Shown one piece after another: positions 37,206 to 46,217 of a DNA stretch of 64,000 nt. Within the stretch, counting starts at the first letter, position 1, and each line of letters starts with the position of its first letter. The notes under the pieces are model-generated. The model worked only from the letters and a program-made list of their open reading frames with translations, made no database searches and had not been told where the DNA came from. The position numbers and the translations under genes are program-made. The stretch comes from Chitinophagaceae bacterium (lineage in GTDB: Bacteria; Bacteroidota; Bacteroidia; Chitinophagales; Chitinophagaceae), in NCBI GenBank assembly GCA_004028795.1, contig SAIW01000017.1:51655-115654 (forward strand), written 5' to 3'.

Positions 37206-38852
37206 TCAGTTTTCAAACGTGCTGTAGAAGTAAGGTGTTTTAGCTTCAAACTCTGCACTGCAGGTATCAACCATTTTATACACACGTGTAATACCTAAGC
37301 TTTTGCGTTTTTCATACACCTGTTCTTCATTGCATTTACCTTGCAATATTTTAGAAATCTGTACATCGCTAAAGCCTTCTTTTTTAGCATGTTTTAAAAC
37401 ATCAACAGGTAATGTATCTAAAGTATATTCTGTTAATTGTTTTTCAATGTTGCAAATGTTTTGAATCTGGTATAAAAACCATCTGTCAATACCTGTTGCC
37501 TGTGCAATTGTTTTAACAGTTACGCCCTGCATTAAAGCATCCTTAATACGGAAAATTCTATCCCATTTCGGCGTTTTAATATACTCTACAATTTCATCGC
37601 TCTTCATAAGGCTCTTTCCGTAATAACCTAAACCTACAGCTTCATTTTCTAAACTCTGACAGGCTTTTTGAATAGCTTCTGTAAAGCTTCTGCCGATAGC
37701 CATCACTTCACCCACACTTTTCATTTGTAATCCTAATGTATCATTAGCTCCTTTAAATTTATCAAAATTCCAGCGAGGTATTTTTACAATTACATAGTCT
37801 AATGCCGGTTCAAAATAAGCTGAAGTTGTTTTGGTAATCTGATTTTTTAATTCATCTAAGGAATAACCGATTGCCAGCTTAGCAGCAATTTTTGCAATAG
37901 GATAACCTGTTGCTTTACTTGCCAACGCAGAAGAACGGCTTACACGAGGATTGATTTCTACTGCAATAATTTCTTCTGTTGCAGGGTTTAATGCAAACTG
38001 CACATTACAACCGCCGGCAAAGTTTCCTAATGAACGCATCATTAACATTGCCTGATTACGCATTTCCTGAAAAGCGGTATCACTCAAGGTCATAGCAGGT
38101 GCAACAGTTATCGAGTCTCCTGTGTGTACACCCATCGGGTCTACATTTTCAACCGTACAAATAATAACAACGTTGTCATTTTTATCTCTCAGTAATTCCA
38201 ATTCATATTCTTTCCAACCCAACACTGCTTTTTCAACCAATACTTCGTGAATGGGGCTGGCCTCTAAACCATGTTTTAAGGCAGCATCTAATTCATCTTT
38301 ACTATGTACAAAACTGCCACCGCTTCCGCCTAATGTAAAAGAAGCTCTGATTACTAACGGAAAGCCGATTTGCTGTGCAAACTCTTTTCCTTCTAAAAAG
38401 CTGTTGGCAACATGGCTGGGTGCTACTTTAATTCCGATTTTTACCATTAACTGGCGGAATAAATCTCTGTCTTCAGCAGTATTTATTGCATCAACATCAA
38501 CACCTATTAAACGGCAATTGTATTTTTTCCAAACACCCAATTCGTCTGCTTCTTTACAAAGGTTTAAAGCAGTTTGTCCGCCCATGGTAGGCAGTACCGC
38601 ATCAATTTCATTTTCTTCTAAAATCTGTTCAATGCTTTCAACCGTTAATGGCAATAAATATACTTTATCGGCCATCATCGGGTCGGTCATAATAGTAGCA
38701 GGGTTGCTGTTGATAAGAATTACTTTAATTCCTTCTTCTCTTAAACTTCTGGCAGCTTGAGAACCGGAGTAATCAAACTCGCAGGCCTGACCGATGATAA
38801 TTGGACCGGAACCAATAATGAGAACGGATTTGATGGAGTTGTCTTTCGGCAT
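37206..38852 (-). CDS. carB: Carbamoyl-phosphate synthase large subunit, N-terminal half (split carB)
   Basis: 548 residues, about half the usual 1070. The first synthetase unit is complete: IIGSGPIIIGQACEFDYSG, the ATP-grasp loop RASFTLGGSGGSF, EINPRVSRSSALASKATGYP, then the oligomerisation domain ending VDTCSAEFEAKTPYFYSTFEN. The second unit (carbamate phosphorylation and allosteric domain) is absent. A clean stop and a GC-rich terminator within 30 bases show this is not a frameshift or window artefact. Split CarB pairs are known in some archaea and bacteria such as Aquifex; the partner gene must lie elsewhere. The protein makes carboxyphosphate and carbamate for arginine and pyrimidine synthesis. 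Confidence 0.93.
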   Translation of the reverse strand: MPKDNSIKSVLIIGSGPIIIGQACEFDYSGSQAARSLREEGIKVILINSNPATIMTDPMMADKVYLLPLTVESIEQILEENEIDAVLPTMGGQTALNLCKEADELGVWKKYNCRLIGVDVDAINTAEDRDLFRQLMVKIGIKVAPSHVANSFLEGKEFAQQIGFPLVIRASFTLGGSGGSFVHSKDELDAALKHGLEASPIHEVLVEKAVLGWKEYELELLRDKNDNVVIICTVENVDPMGVHTGDSITVAPAMTLSDTAFQEMRNQAMLMMRSLGNFAGGCNVQFALNPATEEIIAVEINPRVSRSSALASKATGYPIAKIAAKLAIGYSLDELKNQITKTTSAYFEPALDYVIVKIPRWNFDKFKGANDTLGLQMKSVGEVMAIGRSFTEAIQKACQSLENEAVGLGYYGKSLMKSDEIVEYIKTPKWDRIFRIKDALMQGVTVKTIAQATGIDRWFLYQIQNICNIEKQLTEYTLDTLPVDVLKHAKKEGFSDVQISKILQGKCNEEQVYEKRKSLGITRVYKMVDTCSAEFEAKTPYFYSTFEN

Positions 38853-38872
38853 TGTTTGAAAAATAAATTGTG

Positions 38873-38880
38873 CAAATGTA
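38873..38880 (-). promoter_or_regulatory. Candidate -7 element of the carB promoter
   Basis: TACATTTG read on the minus strand, identical to the element upstream of tRNA-Lys and also followed by GC. It lies 20 bases before the carB start; no clear TTG at -33. Confidence 0.5.
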
Positions 38881-38970
38881 AGGATGCAAAAGGTTTAAGC
38901 GAGTTTAATTTTGTTTCACTGTACAACAAATATTTTCATTGGCTGTTAATTTGTAAAAATTGTTTGATAC

Positions 38971-39438
38971 ATGATTACTTTAAAAGAAGGCGACAAAGCC
39001 CCGCAGTTCAAAGGCAAAACACAAAATGGTGAAACTGTTGCTTTGAAAGACTTTAAAGGCAAAAAAATAGTATTATATTTTTATCCGGAAGATGATACAC
39101 CAACCTGCACCATACAAGCCTGCAACTTACGTGACAATTATGCTTTGCTGAAAAAAGAAGGTTTTGAAATTATCGGCATTAGCCCCGATGATGAAAAGAA
39201 GCATAAAAAATTTGAAGCAAAATTTAACCTACCCTTTGTTTTAATTGCCGATACCAATCATAAAATCATTGATGCTTATGGTGTGTGGGGAGAAAAGCAA
39301 TTGTATGGTAGAAAGTATATGGGCTTACACCGCACCACTTTTTTAATCGATGAAAAGGGAATAATCAGAAAAATATTTTTAAGACCGAAGAACAAGCAAC
39401 ATGCTGAAGAAATTATTGCTGCATGGAAAGCTTTGTAG
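38971..39438 (+). CDS. bcp: Peroxiredoxin Bcp (thioredoxin-dependent thiol peroxidase)
   Basis: 155 residues with the full AhpC/TSA fold. The peroxidatic Cys lies in DDTPTCTIQAC and the second Cys five residues later, the CxxxxC pattern of Bcp. Family landmarks include FYPEDDTP, IIGISPDDEKKHKKF and GLHRTTFLID. The enzyme reduces hydrogen peroxide and organic hydroperoxides with electrons from thioredoxin in the cytoplasm. It is divergent from carB and followed by a terminator, so it is transcribed alone. Confidence 0.96.
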   Translation: MITLKEGDKAPQFKGKTQNGETVALKDFKGKKIVLYFYPEDDTPTCTIQACNLRDNYALLKKEGFEIIGISPDDEKKHKKFEAKFNLPFVLIADTNHKIIDAYGVWGEKQLYGRKYMGLHRTTFLIDEKGIIRKIFLRPKNKQHAEEIIAAWKAL

Positions 39439-39555
39439 CTTTTTTACTACAAATTAATCCTTATTCCGTCTATGTTTTCTGTGGCAATGGCTTTATAGTT
39501 TTACACAAGAAATAAAGCAAAACCCACATATTTTAGGAAGGAGTGAGTATTAATA

Positions 39556-39590
39556 AAACGGCTGAAATTCTTTTCTGGCCGTTTATTTTT
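39556..39590. terminator. Terminator between bcp and the Fic gene
   Basis: AAACGGC (39556-39562) pairs with GCCGTTT (39578-39584), with GAAA/TTTC inside. A T-rich stretch follows on the plus strand up to the stop codon of the convergent Fic gene. Confidence 0.75.
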
Positions 39591-40363
39591 TATACAACTA
39601 AGCTTTGAGGAAGCATTTGTAAAAAATTATTTGCATTAGCATAATTCAATTGGTCATAAAATATTCCAAGCCGGTTTAAGTTTTTGTAATATTCATTTAC
39701 GTGTTGGTAGTAATATTTTTCTGATTGAATATACCAGGCTTCTTCTCCGAGCATAGTTACTAAAAACCATTTTTCAAGCAACCTGGCAGCTCTGCCATTT
39801 CCATCATTAAAAGGGTGAATATTTACAAATACCAAATGAATAAAAGCAGCATAATAAAAAATAGCTTCTGTCGTTAGTTTTTCAGTAATCAACATTTCTA
39901 CATCATTCCACAATTTCTCCATTTCTGTATGTATAATACTAAAAGGTGCCGCTTCAAATTGTATTTTACCGGTATTATGTTCCATTACAACCATTTCATT
40001 TTGCCTGTATTTCCCTCTCCATTTTTCTGGCAATAAATGTTTAGATAACAATACGTGGCAATGCAAAAAATTGTCTTTATTAAGCTTGTTTTTTTTTGCA
40101 AACGTATATGCTTCAAATAAATCATTCGGCTTTTGTGTCAGCTCCGGCAAATACTCAATATTTTGTGTTTTGTGTTTTATGTAACTATCCACTTCCATTA
40201 CTTCTCCTTCAATTTTTGAAGAAGCAATAACAGCAACCGAAGTATAAAAAGTAAAGGTTTGCGGTGTTAATTCTATTTCATGTAATTGCTGCATTGCGTG
40301 CTGCAAATCAATCTGCAAAGAGTTTACATAATCTTTAAAATATTGCTGAAAAAGAATTTGCAT
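39590..40363 (-). CDS. Fic-family protein (AMP transferase), class II
   Basis: 257 residues. The Fic core HPFNDGNGRAAR near residue 180 is canonical, so catalysis is expected. The inhibitory-helix motif (S/T)xxxE(G/N) appears as SSKIEG at residues 48-53, ahead of the Fic core, which defines a class II protein whose activity is held off by the Glu in cis. The N-terminal segment with HEIELTPQTFTFYTS is the usual Fic_N-type helix. Fic proteins transfer AMP (sometimes other groups) to hydroxyl side chains of target proteins. No separate antitoxin gene is adjacent, as expected for a self-inhibited form. Target unknown. Confidence 0.93.
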   Translation of the reverse strand: MQILFQQYFKDYVNSLQIDLQHAMQQLHEIELTPQTFTFYTSVAVIASSKIEGEVMEVDSYIKHKTQNIEYLPELTQKPNDLFEAYTFAKKNKLNKDNFLHCHVLLSKHLLPEKWRGKYRQNEMVVMEHNTGKIQFEAAPFSIIHTEMEKLWNDVEMLITEKLTTEAIFYYAAFIHLVFVNIHPFNDGNGRAARLLEKWFLVTMLGEEAWYIQSEKYYYQHVNEYYKNLNRLGIFYDQLNYANANNFLQMLPQSLVV

Positions 40364-40418
40364 GGTTATAAAAGAGAATACAATAATTATTTGCCAAATT
40401 ACAGTAATTTGTTAAACA

Positions 40419-42305
40419 TCATTTTTTTATAATGGTTTGCCAAACAGCATTATTCAGTTTTACTGGGTATTTTTCTTTCAGTTGTTGCAGCCATTTATCT
40501 TCTAATACCTGCTGATAATCGTTTACCAATAAAGCTTTGGCTTCATTAAAATTTCTTGGCTCTGTATTGTTATAAATCCGGGTTATATAAAAGAAGGTAA
40601 AGGGTTCAGCATTGTTTATTTTTTCAATTTCAGTTATCGTATTTTCTTTTTTATTTTTTATTTCATAAGGTAATTGGTTGTTTTCAAACCTGCCGCTATC
40701 TGCACTTACCAATGAGCCATAACTTGAAGTGATATTTCTCCAGTTAGTCGGGTTAACTTTTATTTTATTATAAACATCATTTGCAGAAACTGCGTTGCCC
40801 GCTGTTACAACAATGGCAGCAATACCCGGCTGCCAAACATATTTTGAAGCATGCTGTGTATAATAATTCTTTAAAGCAATAGAATCTTTAGAAGCATTAC
40901 CCCAAACATGTTTATCCATTACAGTAAACAACAAATTAGCTTCTGTAAATTCTGTTGTTTGTTGTTTCATTTCAGTATTGTATTCTTCTAAATGCAGCCT
41001 GTAATATTCAGCAATTTTTTGTTCTGTAAATTTTTTTAATAAGGTTGAATAATTTTTTTGTTCTTCAACATTCAACTTTACAAATACACAAAAATCTATA
41101 GCATACCATTTTTGCTTTAGTGTTGAAAAAATAACAGTTGAATCTTTTATTGTTTGGAATGATTGAAAGGTTTTATTCTGAACAAAACTATCTACATACC
41201 TGAACAACTCAACTTCATTATACATTGCTTTTTGATAGCCGATTTGCTTCATCCATTTGGGTAGTAACTTTCTTTTTTCAATACTTAATCTATCGCTGTT
41301 TTCTACTTTTTGTTTTAAGTTATTCAGTGTAACAGCTTCGTCTAATGTTTTGGCTAAAGGAGTAATTTCTTTTAATTGAATAATTCTTACACCATCTGCT
41401 GAAATTATTGGCTGGCTTATACTTCCGGCTGCTTGTAATTTGAAAGCAGCCTGTTCAAAACCTGCATCGTATTTACCACTGCTTACTTCAATTAATAAAC
41501 TATTGGCATCATCGCTGTATTGTTTGGCAATGCTGTCAAATGCATTATGCGTCTGTAATAATTGATAAACAGTGTTTGCTTTTTGAATGATTTTATTTTT
41601 ATCTTTTTCGTTGGCGTCGGGTGGAAATGAAAAGAATATCTGGGCAACTTTTCTTATTGGTTGCGGTACTCTTTCACTTTCATTATAAAAAATATGATAG
41701 CCATATTTTCCTTTATAAATAGCAGAGAAAGTTTTTAGCTTTAATGCATACACTATATTTTCAATTTCATAAGGCAATGAAAAAACCGTTATAAAACCTA
41801 ACAACCAGTTTGATTTTTTTATATTCTCATCGGTTGAATAAATCTGCGTAATGTTATCAAAGTTTTTTCCTGCTTTTAATTGATTGTATGCTGATTGAAT
41901 TTGTTTGAATGAAGCTGCTGTATCTTTCCCATATTCAACAAAAACCTGTGCTAACAAAATTTCTTTTTTGCTTCTTTCATAAGCCTGTTCCAGCAAGGCA
42001 TTAATATTTACCTGCTTATTGATAATATTATCAGCTATTTGATTTTTAAATTGTTGTGCGTCGGTATTTACGGATGGTTCTTTATCTAAACCTTCATCCA
42101 ATGCAGCCTGTACTTTCAGCTTATAGTTAGTAAATAATTGCAGATAATTTTTTAAAGCCGTTGCAGAACTATCGCCTGTATTATTTTTTCTGAAAGATTG
42201 TAGAAACTCTTGTTTACTTACAGCCTTTTTACCATAAGTAAATAATGTTTGAGCATGAGTTTGCGTAACTAATAAAAAACAACATGCAGTTATAATAGCC
42301 TTCAT
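40419..42305 (-). CDS. Peptidyl-prolyl isomerase (parvulin/SurA-like), exported
   Basis: 628 residues from the ATG at 42305, which begins the signal peptide MKAIITACCFLLVTQTHAQ. A longer frame to 42392 exists, but those 29 codons are read from an intergenic repeat. The first 100 residues form a helical chaperone-like part, followed by two parvulin-type rotamase domains (segments ILLAQVFVEYGKDTAAS and KVAQIFFSFPPDANEKDKNK, with Y/F-rich KGKYGYHIFYNES). The C-terminal half is a second SurA-like helical and partial rotamase region. It should help fold outer-membrane proteins in the periplasm. Next to it upstream is an exported thioredoxin-like protein, also a folding or redox factor. Confidence 0.88.
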   Translation of the reverse strand: MKAIITACCFLLVTQTHAQTLFTYGKKAVSKQEFLQSFRKNNTGDSSATALKNYLQLFTNYKLKVQAALDEGLDKEPSVNTDAQQFKNQIADNIINKQVNINALLEQAYERSKKEILLAQVFVEYGKDTAASFKQIQSAYNQLKAGKNFDNITQIYSTDENIKKSNWLLGFITVFSLPYEIENIVYALKLKTFSAIYKGKYGYHIFYNESERVPQPIRKVAQIFFSFPPDANEKDKNKIIQKANTVYQLLQTHNAFDSIAKQYSDDANSLLIEVSSGKYDAGFEQAAFKLQAAGSISQPIISADGVRIIQLKEITPLAKTLDEAVTLNNLKQKVENSDRLSIEKRKLLPKWMKQIGYQKAMYNEVELFRYVDSFVQNKTFQSFQTIKDSTVIFSTLKQKWYAIDFCVFVKLNVEEQKNYSTLLKKFTEQKIAEYYRLHLEEYNTEMKQQTTEFTEANLLFTVMDKHVWGNASKDSIALKNYYTQHASKYVWQPGIAAIVVTAGNAVSANDVYNKIKVNPTNWRNITSSYGSLVSADSGRFENNQLPYEIKNKKENTITEIEKINNAEPFTFFYITRIYNNTEPRNFNEAKALLVNDYQQVLEDKWLQQLKEKYPVKLNNAVWQTIIKK

Positions 42306-42339
42306 AGAAATTTTGTTGAGAAAATATTTAAACAAATTA

Positions 42340-42410
42340 TTTCTCGCCGAAAACACAGAATTCGCAGAATATCTTTTTAGCGTATTTGGCAATTTCTGCG
42401 AGAAGTTGTA
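42340..42410. repeat. 'ctgcg' dispersed repeat, family 3, long copy
   Basis: On the minus strand this reads TTCTCGCAGAAATT at one end and, 20-odd bases later, ATTCTGCGAATTCTGTG and GGCGAGAAA at the other. The same order occurs at 58945-59012. It fills the 107-base gap between the thioredoxin-like and isomerase genes and creates the false N-terminal extension of the latter. Confidence 0.65.
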
Positions 42411-42412
42411 AA

Positions 42413-43879
42413 CTATTTTCCTGAATTTTTTTGTTTCAGTTTAGCAGCAATTAAATCGTCAAACTGTTCTATACTTAATTGTTTACCGATAATTCTTTTT
42501 TCACTATCCAACAAATACATAGTTGGTGTTTTGCTTACATCGTATAACTGCCTGTAGTTAGGCTTTCCGGCCTGTTGTTCTGCTTTTAATGCTGCATCGG
42601 TTTGGTACACATGCACCCAATCTGTACTGAAATGTTTATCGGCAACAAACTGTTTTAATTCTTTCATGTAATTCTCATGAATATTAACAGCATACAACTT
42701 AACATCTAATGCTTTCCATTTTGCTTTGTAAATAGAATCAACTCTTGGTAATTCTTCTTTGCAATGCCCGCAAGTAGGGTCCCAGAAAATAACAACTGTA
42801 AATGCTCCTTTCAAATCATATAAAGCATTTGTTTTGCCCGTTGTATCAACTAAATCTAATGGTGCAGCAGGGTTACCAACCTGATTAGCCATCATGCTGT
42901 AAGCTCTTTCCGTTACTGTTTTTCTGCCTGCAGCAGTTAAGTAAGTAGTATCTCCTTTCAAATAAAAATTTTCAAACAAAAACAAGAACACTTTATCCTG
43001 ACCCATATACTCAGGGTTCATGTATTTATTGGTAAACTTAGTAAGCAGATAGGGATAAATTTCTTTGCCTGTTCTTGCAAACAGTAACATGTAGTTTACT
43101 TCTTTTATAATTGAATCCGGTTCGGGAGAAACATAATATTTATAATAATCATCCAGCTTTGGTTCAAAGAAAGGTGTACGCAATAAACTGTTATCGTTAA
43201 AAGCAACATCATCCCAGTAATGTTCTTTTACAAAACGATACGGATATGTTGAATCTGCTTTGCCGTTAATTACAGGAATAGCAGGTACTTCAGGCCTACG
43301 CATAGCTGCTAATAGAGTAGCTAATAATGAGCTTTTGTTTTCTTTAATAATTTTATTTCTGTACTGCTGAATTTCATTGTTCAGTGTTGCCATTTGTTTC
43401 TGAATGTTGGAAGAATCTGCCTTATTTCTTGCAACGGCTAATTGTTGCGTAAGCAGGTTTAATTTTTGTCCTCTTTCTGTTGTGAATGCTGAATATTGTT
43501 TAAACAAATCGTTATCAGCCGAGCCTGTAATAACTACTTTATCTTTTTGAGTGGTGTCGCCTTTGATAGAAAAGTTTTGATTTTTTCCTACCAATATTTC
43601 AAACTGAATAGTATAGTTGGGTGAAACAACAAAGTAAATACCGGGCGTTAATTTGGTTTTGCCTTTAAATGCCCCTTTGCCTGTTGCATCTAACAAAGCA
43701 GAATCTGCAATTACCTGAGATTTGCCGTAATTACTACCCAAATAAATCTTACAGTTTTTTAAAGGTGTTAGGGTAATGTTGATGTTTTTAGGCAATGCTG
43801 GTGCTGCAGGTTTGGTTTGTGCATGTAAAACACTATAACAAAAACTAACTAAACAAAATACAAGTAAACGGCTCTTCAT
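42413..43879 (-). CDS. Exported thioredoxin-like protein (DUF4369/TlpA-type)
   Basis: 488 residues from ATG 43879, chosen because MKSRLLVFCLVSFCYSVLHAQ is a clear signal peptide; the frame extends to 43948. Residues about 30-130 are a DUF4369-type beta-domain (ITLTPLKNCKIYLGSNYGKS), the middle is helical (DUF5106-like), and the C-terminal 150 residues are a TlpA/AhpC-TSA thioredoxin fold with VIFWDPTCGHCKEELP containing the CGHC redox motif. Such proteins are periplasmic thiol oxidoreductases in Bacteroidota. The isomerase gene follows after 107 bases, so they may form a periplasmic folding pair. Confidence 0.9.
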   Translation of the reverse strand: MKSRLLVFCLVSFCYSVLHAQTKPAAPALPKNINITLTPLKNCKIYLGSNYGKSQVIADSALLDATGKGAFKGKTKLTPGIYFVVSPNYTIQFEILVGKNQNFSIKGDTTQKDKVVITGSADNDLFKQYSAFTTERGQKLNLLTQQLAVARNKADSSNIQKQMATLNNEIQQYRNKIIKENKSSLLATLLAAMRRPEVPAIPVINGKADSTYPYRFVKEHYWDDVAFNDNSLLRTPFFEPKLDDYYKYYVSPEPDSIIKEVNYMLLFARTGKEIYPYLLTKFTNKYMNPEYMGQDKVFLFLFENFYLKGDTTYLTAAGRKTVTERAYSMMANQVGNPAAPLDLVDTTGKTNALYDLKGAFTVVIFWDPTCGHCKEELPRVDSIYKAKWKALDVKLYAVNIHENYMKELKQFVADKHFSTDWVHVYQTDAALKAEQQAGKPNYRQLYDVSKTPTMYLLDSEKRIIGKQLSIEQFDDLIAAKLKQKNSGK

Positions 43880-43997
43880 AATTAAAATTATTCTGTGGTA
43901 AATGTAAATAAAAGAGGAAAGCGGTTTGTTAAACACAAGTAAAATCAATTACTCAAAATAAAATATTTATCTGTTCGTCATTACCATCATGCAATAG

Positions 43998-44005
43998 TAT
44001 TTTTG
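43998..44005 (+). promoter_or_regulatory. Candidate -7 element upstream of rlmD
   Basis: TATTTTTG, an exact TAnnTTTG match followed by GC, ends only four bases before the GTG start at 44010. If used, transcription would begin at or next to the start codon, giving a leaderless message. Confidence 0.45.
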
Positions 44006-44009
44006 CAGA

Positions 44010-45431
44010 GTGAGAAAGCATAAGCAACCGCAAATTTTAAAACAGGTACTCATTGAAGACTGTGCAGCAGAAGGTAAATCGCTGGCAAGAGTAAACGGCA
44101 AAGTGGTTTTTGTTGAAAGAACTGTTCCTGGAGATATTGTAGATATTCAATTAGCAAAAAGCAAAAAAGATTGGGCTGAAGGTTTTCCCTTACAATTTAT
44201 TGAATACAGCAAAGAACGTGTGGAGCCTTTCTGTAAAGATTTTGGTGTTTGCGGCGGCTGCCAATGGCAAATGCTTCCCTACAACAAACAATTGTTTTAC
44301 AAACAAAAACAGGTTACAGATAATTTACAACGTATTGCCAAAATTGATTTGCCTGAAATTTTACCCATTGTTGGGGCAGATGCAATACAACAGTATCGTA
44401 ATAAATTAGAATACACTTTTGCTACTGAAAAATACATAAGCACCGAAGAATTTAAGCTACTGAAACAGCAAGGCATATTCCCCGAAAGTATTGGTGCAGC
44501 AGGCTTTCACGCAAGAGGGTTTTTTAATAAAGTAGTAGCTATTGATACCTGCCATTTACAACACGAACCAACCAATTTAATAAGAAAGGCAATTGAAGAT
44601 TTTGCAAGAAAAAACAATTACCCCTTCTACAACATTAAACAGCACGAAGGTTGGTTGCGTAATATGATGGTACGTATTGCAACAACAGGAGAAATAATGG
44701 TGAATCTTGTGGTGGGTTATGATAATAAAAAAATGATTGATGCTTTGATGAGTTTTATCATGCATCAGTTCCCCAACATTACCACATTGCTTTATACGGT
44801 TAATACAAAATTCAACGATAGTATTTACGATTTAGAGCCTGTTGTTTACTATGGTAAAGGATATATTGTTGAGCAATTGGAAGACTTCAGTTTTAAAATA
44901 AGTCCGAAATCTTTTTTTCAAACCAATACAAAACAAGGAGAAAAGCTTTATCAAATCACCAGAGCATTTGCGGAGTTGAAGGGAACAGAAATTGTGTACG
45001 ATTTGTATTGCGGAACGGGAAGCATCGGGATTTTTTTAAGCAGGCAAGCCAAAAAAATTATTGGTGTTGAAACTGTTGAAGATGCTGTAAAAGATGCGAC
45101 AGAAAATGCTTCACTAAACAATATACAGCACGCAGCTTTTTTTGCCGGCGATGTAATTGATGTTTGCAATGATGATTTTTTTGCCACACATGGCAGACCT
45201 GATGTAATTATTACAGACCCGCCACGTGCCGGCATGCATGAAAAATTAATTAAAAAATTGTTAGAAATTGCGGCTCCAACCATTGTGTACGTAAGTTGCA
45301 ATCCCGCTACACAGGCAAGAGACTTAGCTTTGCTGAATGAAAAATATGCAGTAACAAAAATTCAACCTGTTGATATGTTCCCGCATACACACCATATTGA
45401 AAATGTAGCACAACTAAAACTTAAAGATTAA
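44010..45431 (+). CDS. rlmD: 23S rRNA (uracil-C5) methyltransferase, RlmD/RumA family
   Basis: 473 residues from a GTG start. A TRAM domain comes first (IEDCAAEGKSLARVNGKVVF), then the iron-sulfur site EPFCKDFGVCGGCQWQ, a central domain, and the methyltransferase with VYDLYCGTGSIGIFLS (SAM loop), ITDPPRAGMHEKL and the catalytic Cys in YVSCNPATQARDL. The family makes 5-methyluridine in 23S rRNA or tRNA; which site cannot be told from sequence alone. It heads a tight + strand run with the rhomboid and EEP genes, 8 bases before the next start. A promoter-like element lies directly against the start codon. Confidence 0.92.
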   Translation: MRKHKQPQILKQVLIEDCAAEGKSLARVNGKVVFVERTVPGDIVDIQLAKSKKDWAEGFPLQFIEYSKERVEPFCKDFGVCGGCQWQMLPYNKQLFYKQKQVTDNLQRIAKIDLPEILPIVGADAIQQYRNKLEYTFATEKYISTEEFKLLKQQGIFPESIGAAGFHARGFFNKVVAIDTCHLQHEPTNLIRKAIEDFARKNNYPFYNIKQHEGWLRNMMVRIATTGEIMVNLVVGYDNKKMIDALMSFIMHQFPNITTLLYTVNTKFNDSIYDLEPVVYYGKGYIVEQLEDFSFKISPKSFFQTNTKQGEKLYQITRAFAELKGTEIVYDLYCGTGSIGIFLSRQAKKIIGVETVEDAVKDATENASLNNIQHAAFFAGDVIDVCNDDFFATHGRPDVIITDPPRAGMHEKLIKKLLEIAAPTIVYVSCNPATQARDLALLNEKYAVTKIQPVDMFPHTHHIENVAQLKLKD

Positions 45432-45439
45432 AAAATATT

Positions 45440-46207
45440 ATGCAAGAGTTCAGGCCCACAAGGTTTCAGATATTACCGTTGGTTATTAAAAATCTTTTAA
45501 TTATTAACGGCTTGGTTTTTCTTGCCCAGAATACCATTGGCGGTGGTGAAAATGCAATGTTTAATATGGATAATTTGTTTGCATTGCACACTTTTCAAAG
45601 CCAGCTTTTTAAACCATGGCAATTGGTTACACATATTTTTATGCATGGCGATTTCGGGCATTTATTCAGCAATATGTTTGCTTTATGGATGTTCGGTTCT
45701 ATTCTTGAAAATGTATGGGGACCTAAACGTTTTTTAATTTTTTATATGAGTTGCGGTTTGGGTGCAGCTCTTTGCCATATGGGCGTTTTGTATTACGAGT
45801 CTGAACAAATGATACGTGAATACAGTACTTTGACTGAAGCAGGATTAAGAGAATTTATCGTTAAATACGGAACTAATATAGTTGGTAGAATTCCAATAAC
45901 TCTTGATGGAGCTAAAGATATTGTGATTCTCAATTTGAATGAAGCCACCTTAGGTGCAAGTGGTGCTGTATTTGGCTGTTTGGCTGCATTCGGTTATTTA
46001 TTCCCGAATACCTTAATTTATTTATACTTTTTTATTCCTTTAAAAGCCAAATGGTTTGTTATCGGTTATGCGTTAATTGAATTATTTGCAGGAATAAGAA
46101 ATTCTGCGGGAGATAATATTGCACACTTCGCACATTTAGGTGGTGCATTGGTTGGTATTATTTTAGTTTATACATGGAACAAGAAAAACAGAAGAACATT
46201 TTATTAA
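45440..46207 (+). CDS. Rhomboid intramembrane serine protease
   Basis: 255 residues with six predicted membrane helices. The rhomboid elements are complete: HGDFGHLFSNMFALWMFG (HxxxN oxyanion region), GASGAVFG with the catalytic Ser, and IAHFAHLGGALVG with the catalytic His. A loop of about 55 residues between helices 3 and 4 is longer than usual. Rhomboids cut transmembrane proteins within the membrane; substrates here are unknown. It sits 8 bases after rlmD and 10 before a second, partly degenerate rhomboid. Confidence 0.94.
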   Translation: MQEFRPTRFQILPLVIKNLLIINGLVFLAQNTIGGGENAMFNMDNLFALHTFQSQLFKPWQLVTHIFMHGDFGHLFSNMFALWMFGSILENVWGPKRFLIFYMSCGLGAALCHMGVLYYESEQMIREYSTLTEAGLREFIVKYGTNIVGRIPITLDGAKDIVILNLNEATLGASGAVFGCLAAFGYLFPNTLIYLYFFIPLKAKWFVIGYALIELFAGIRNSAGDNIAHFAHLGGALVGIILVYTWNKKNRRTFY

Positions 46208-46217
46208 ATAATAAGCT

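Noticed and set aside
37206..37250. carB as a frameshifted or broken full-length gene
   Set aside because: No CarB-like sequence continues in any frame after the stop; a terminator follows within 30 bases.
38251..38760. A 169-codon plus-strand frame inside carB
   Set aside because: Antisense to well-conserved CarB sequence, with no start signals or domain of its own.
42306..42392. Extended N-terminus of the parvulin-type isomerase
   Set aside because: Read from the 'ctgcg' repeat; the signal peptide begins at 42305.
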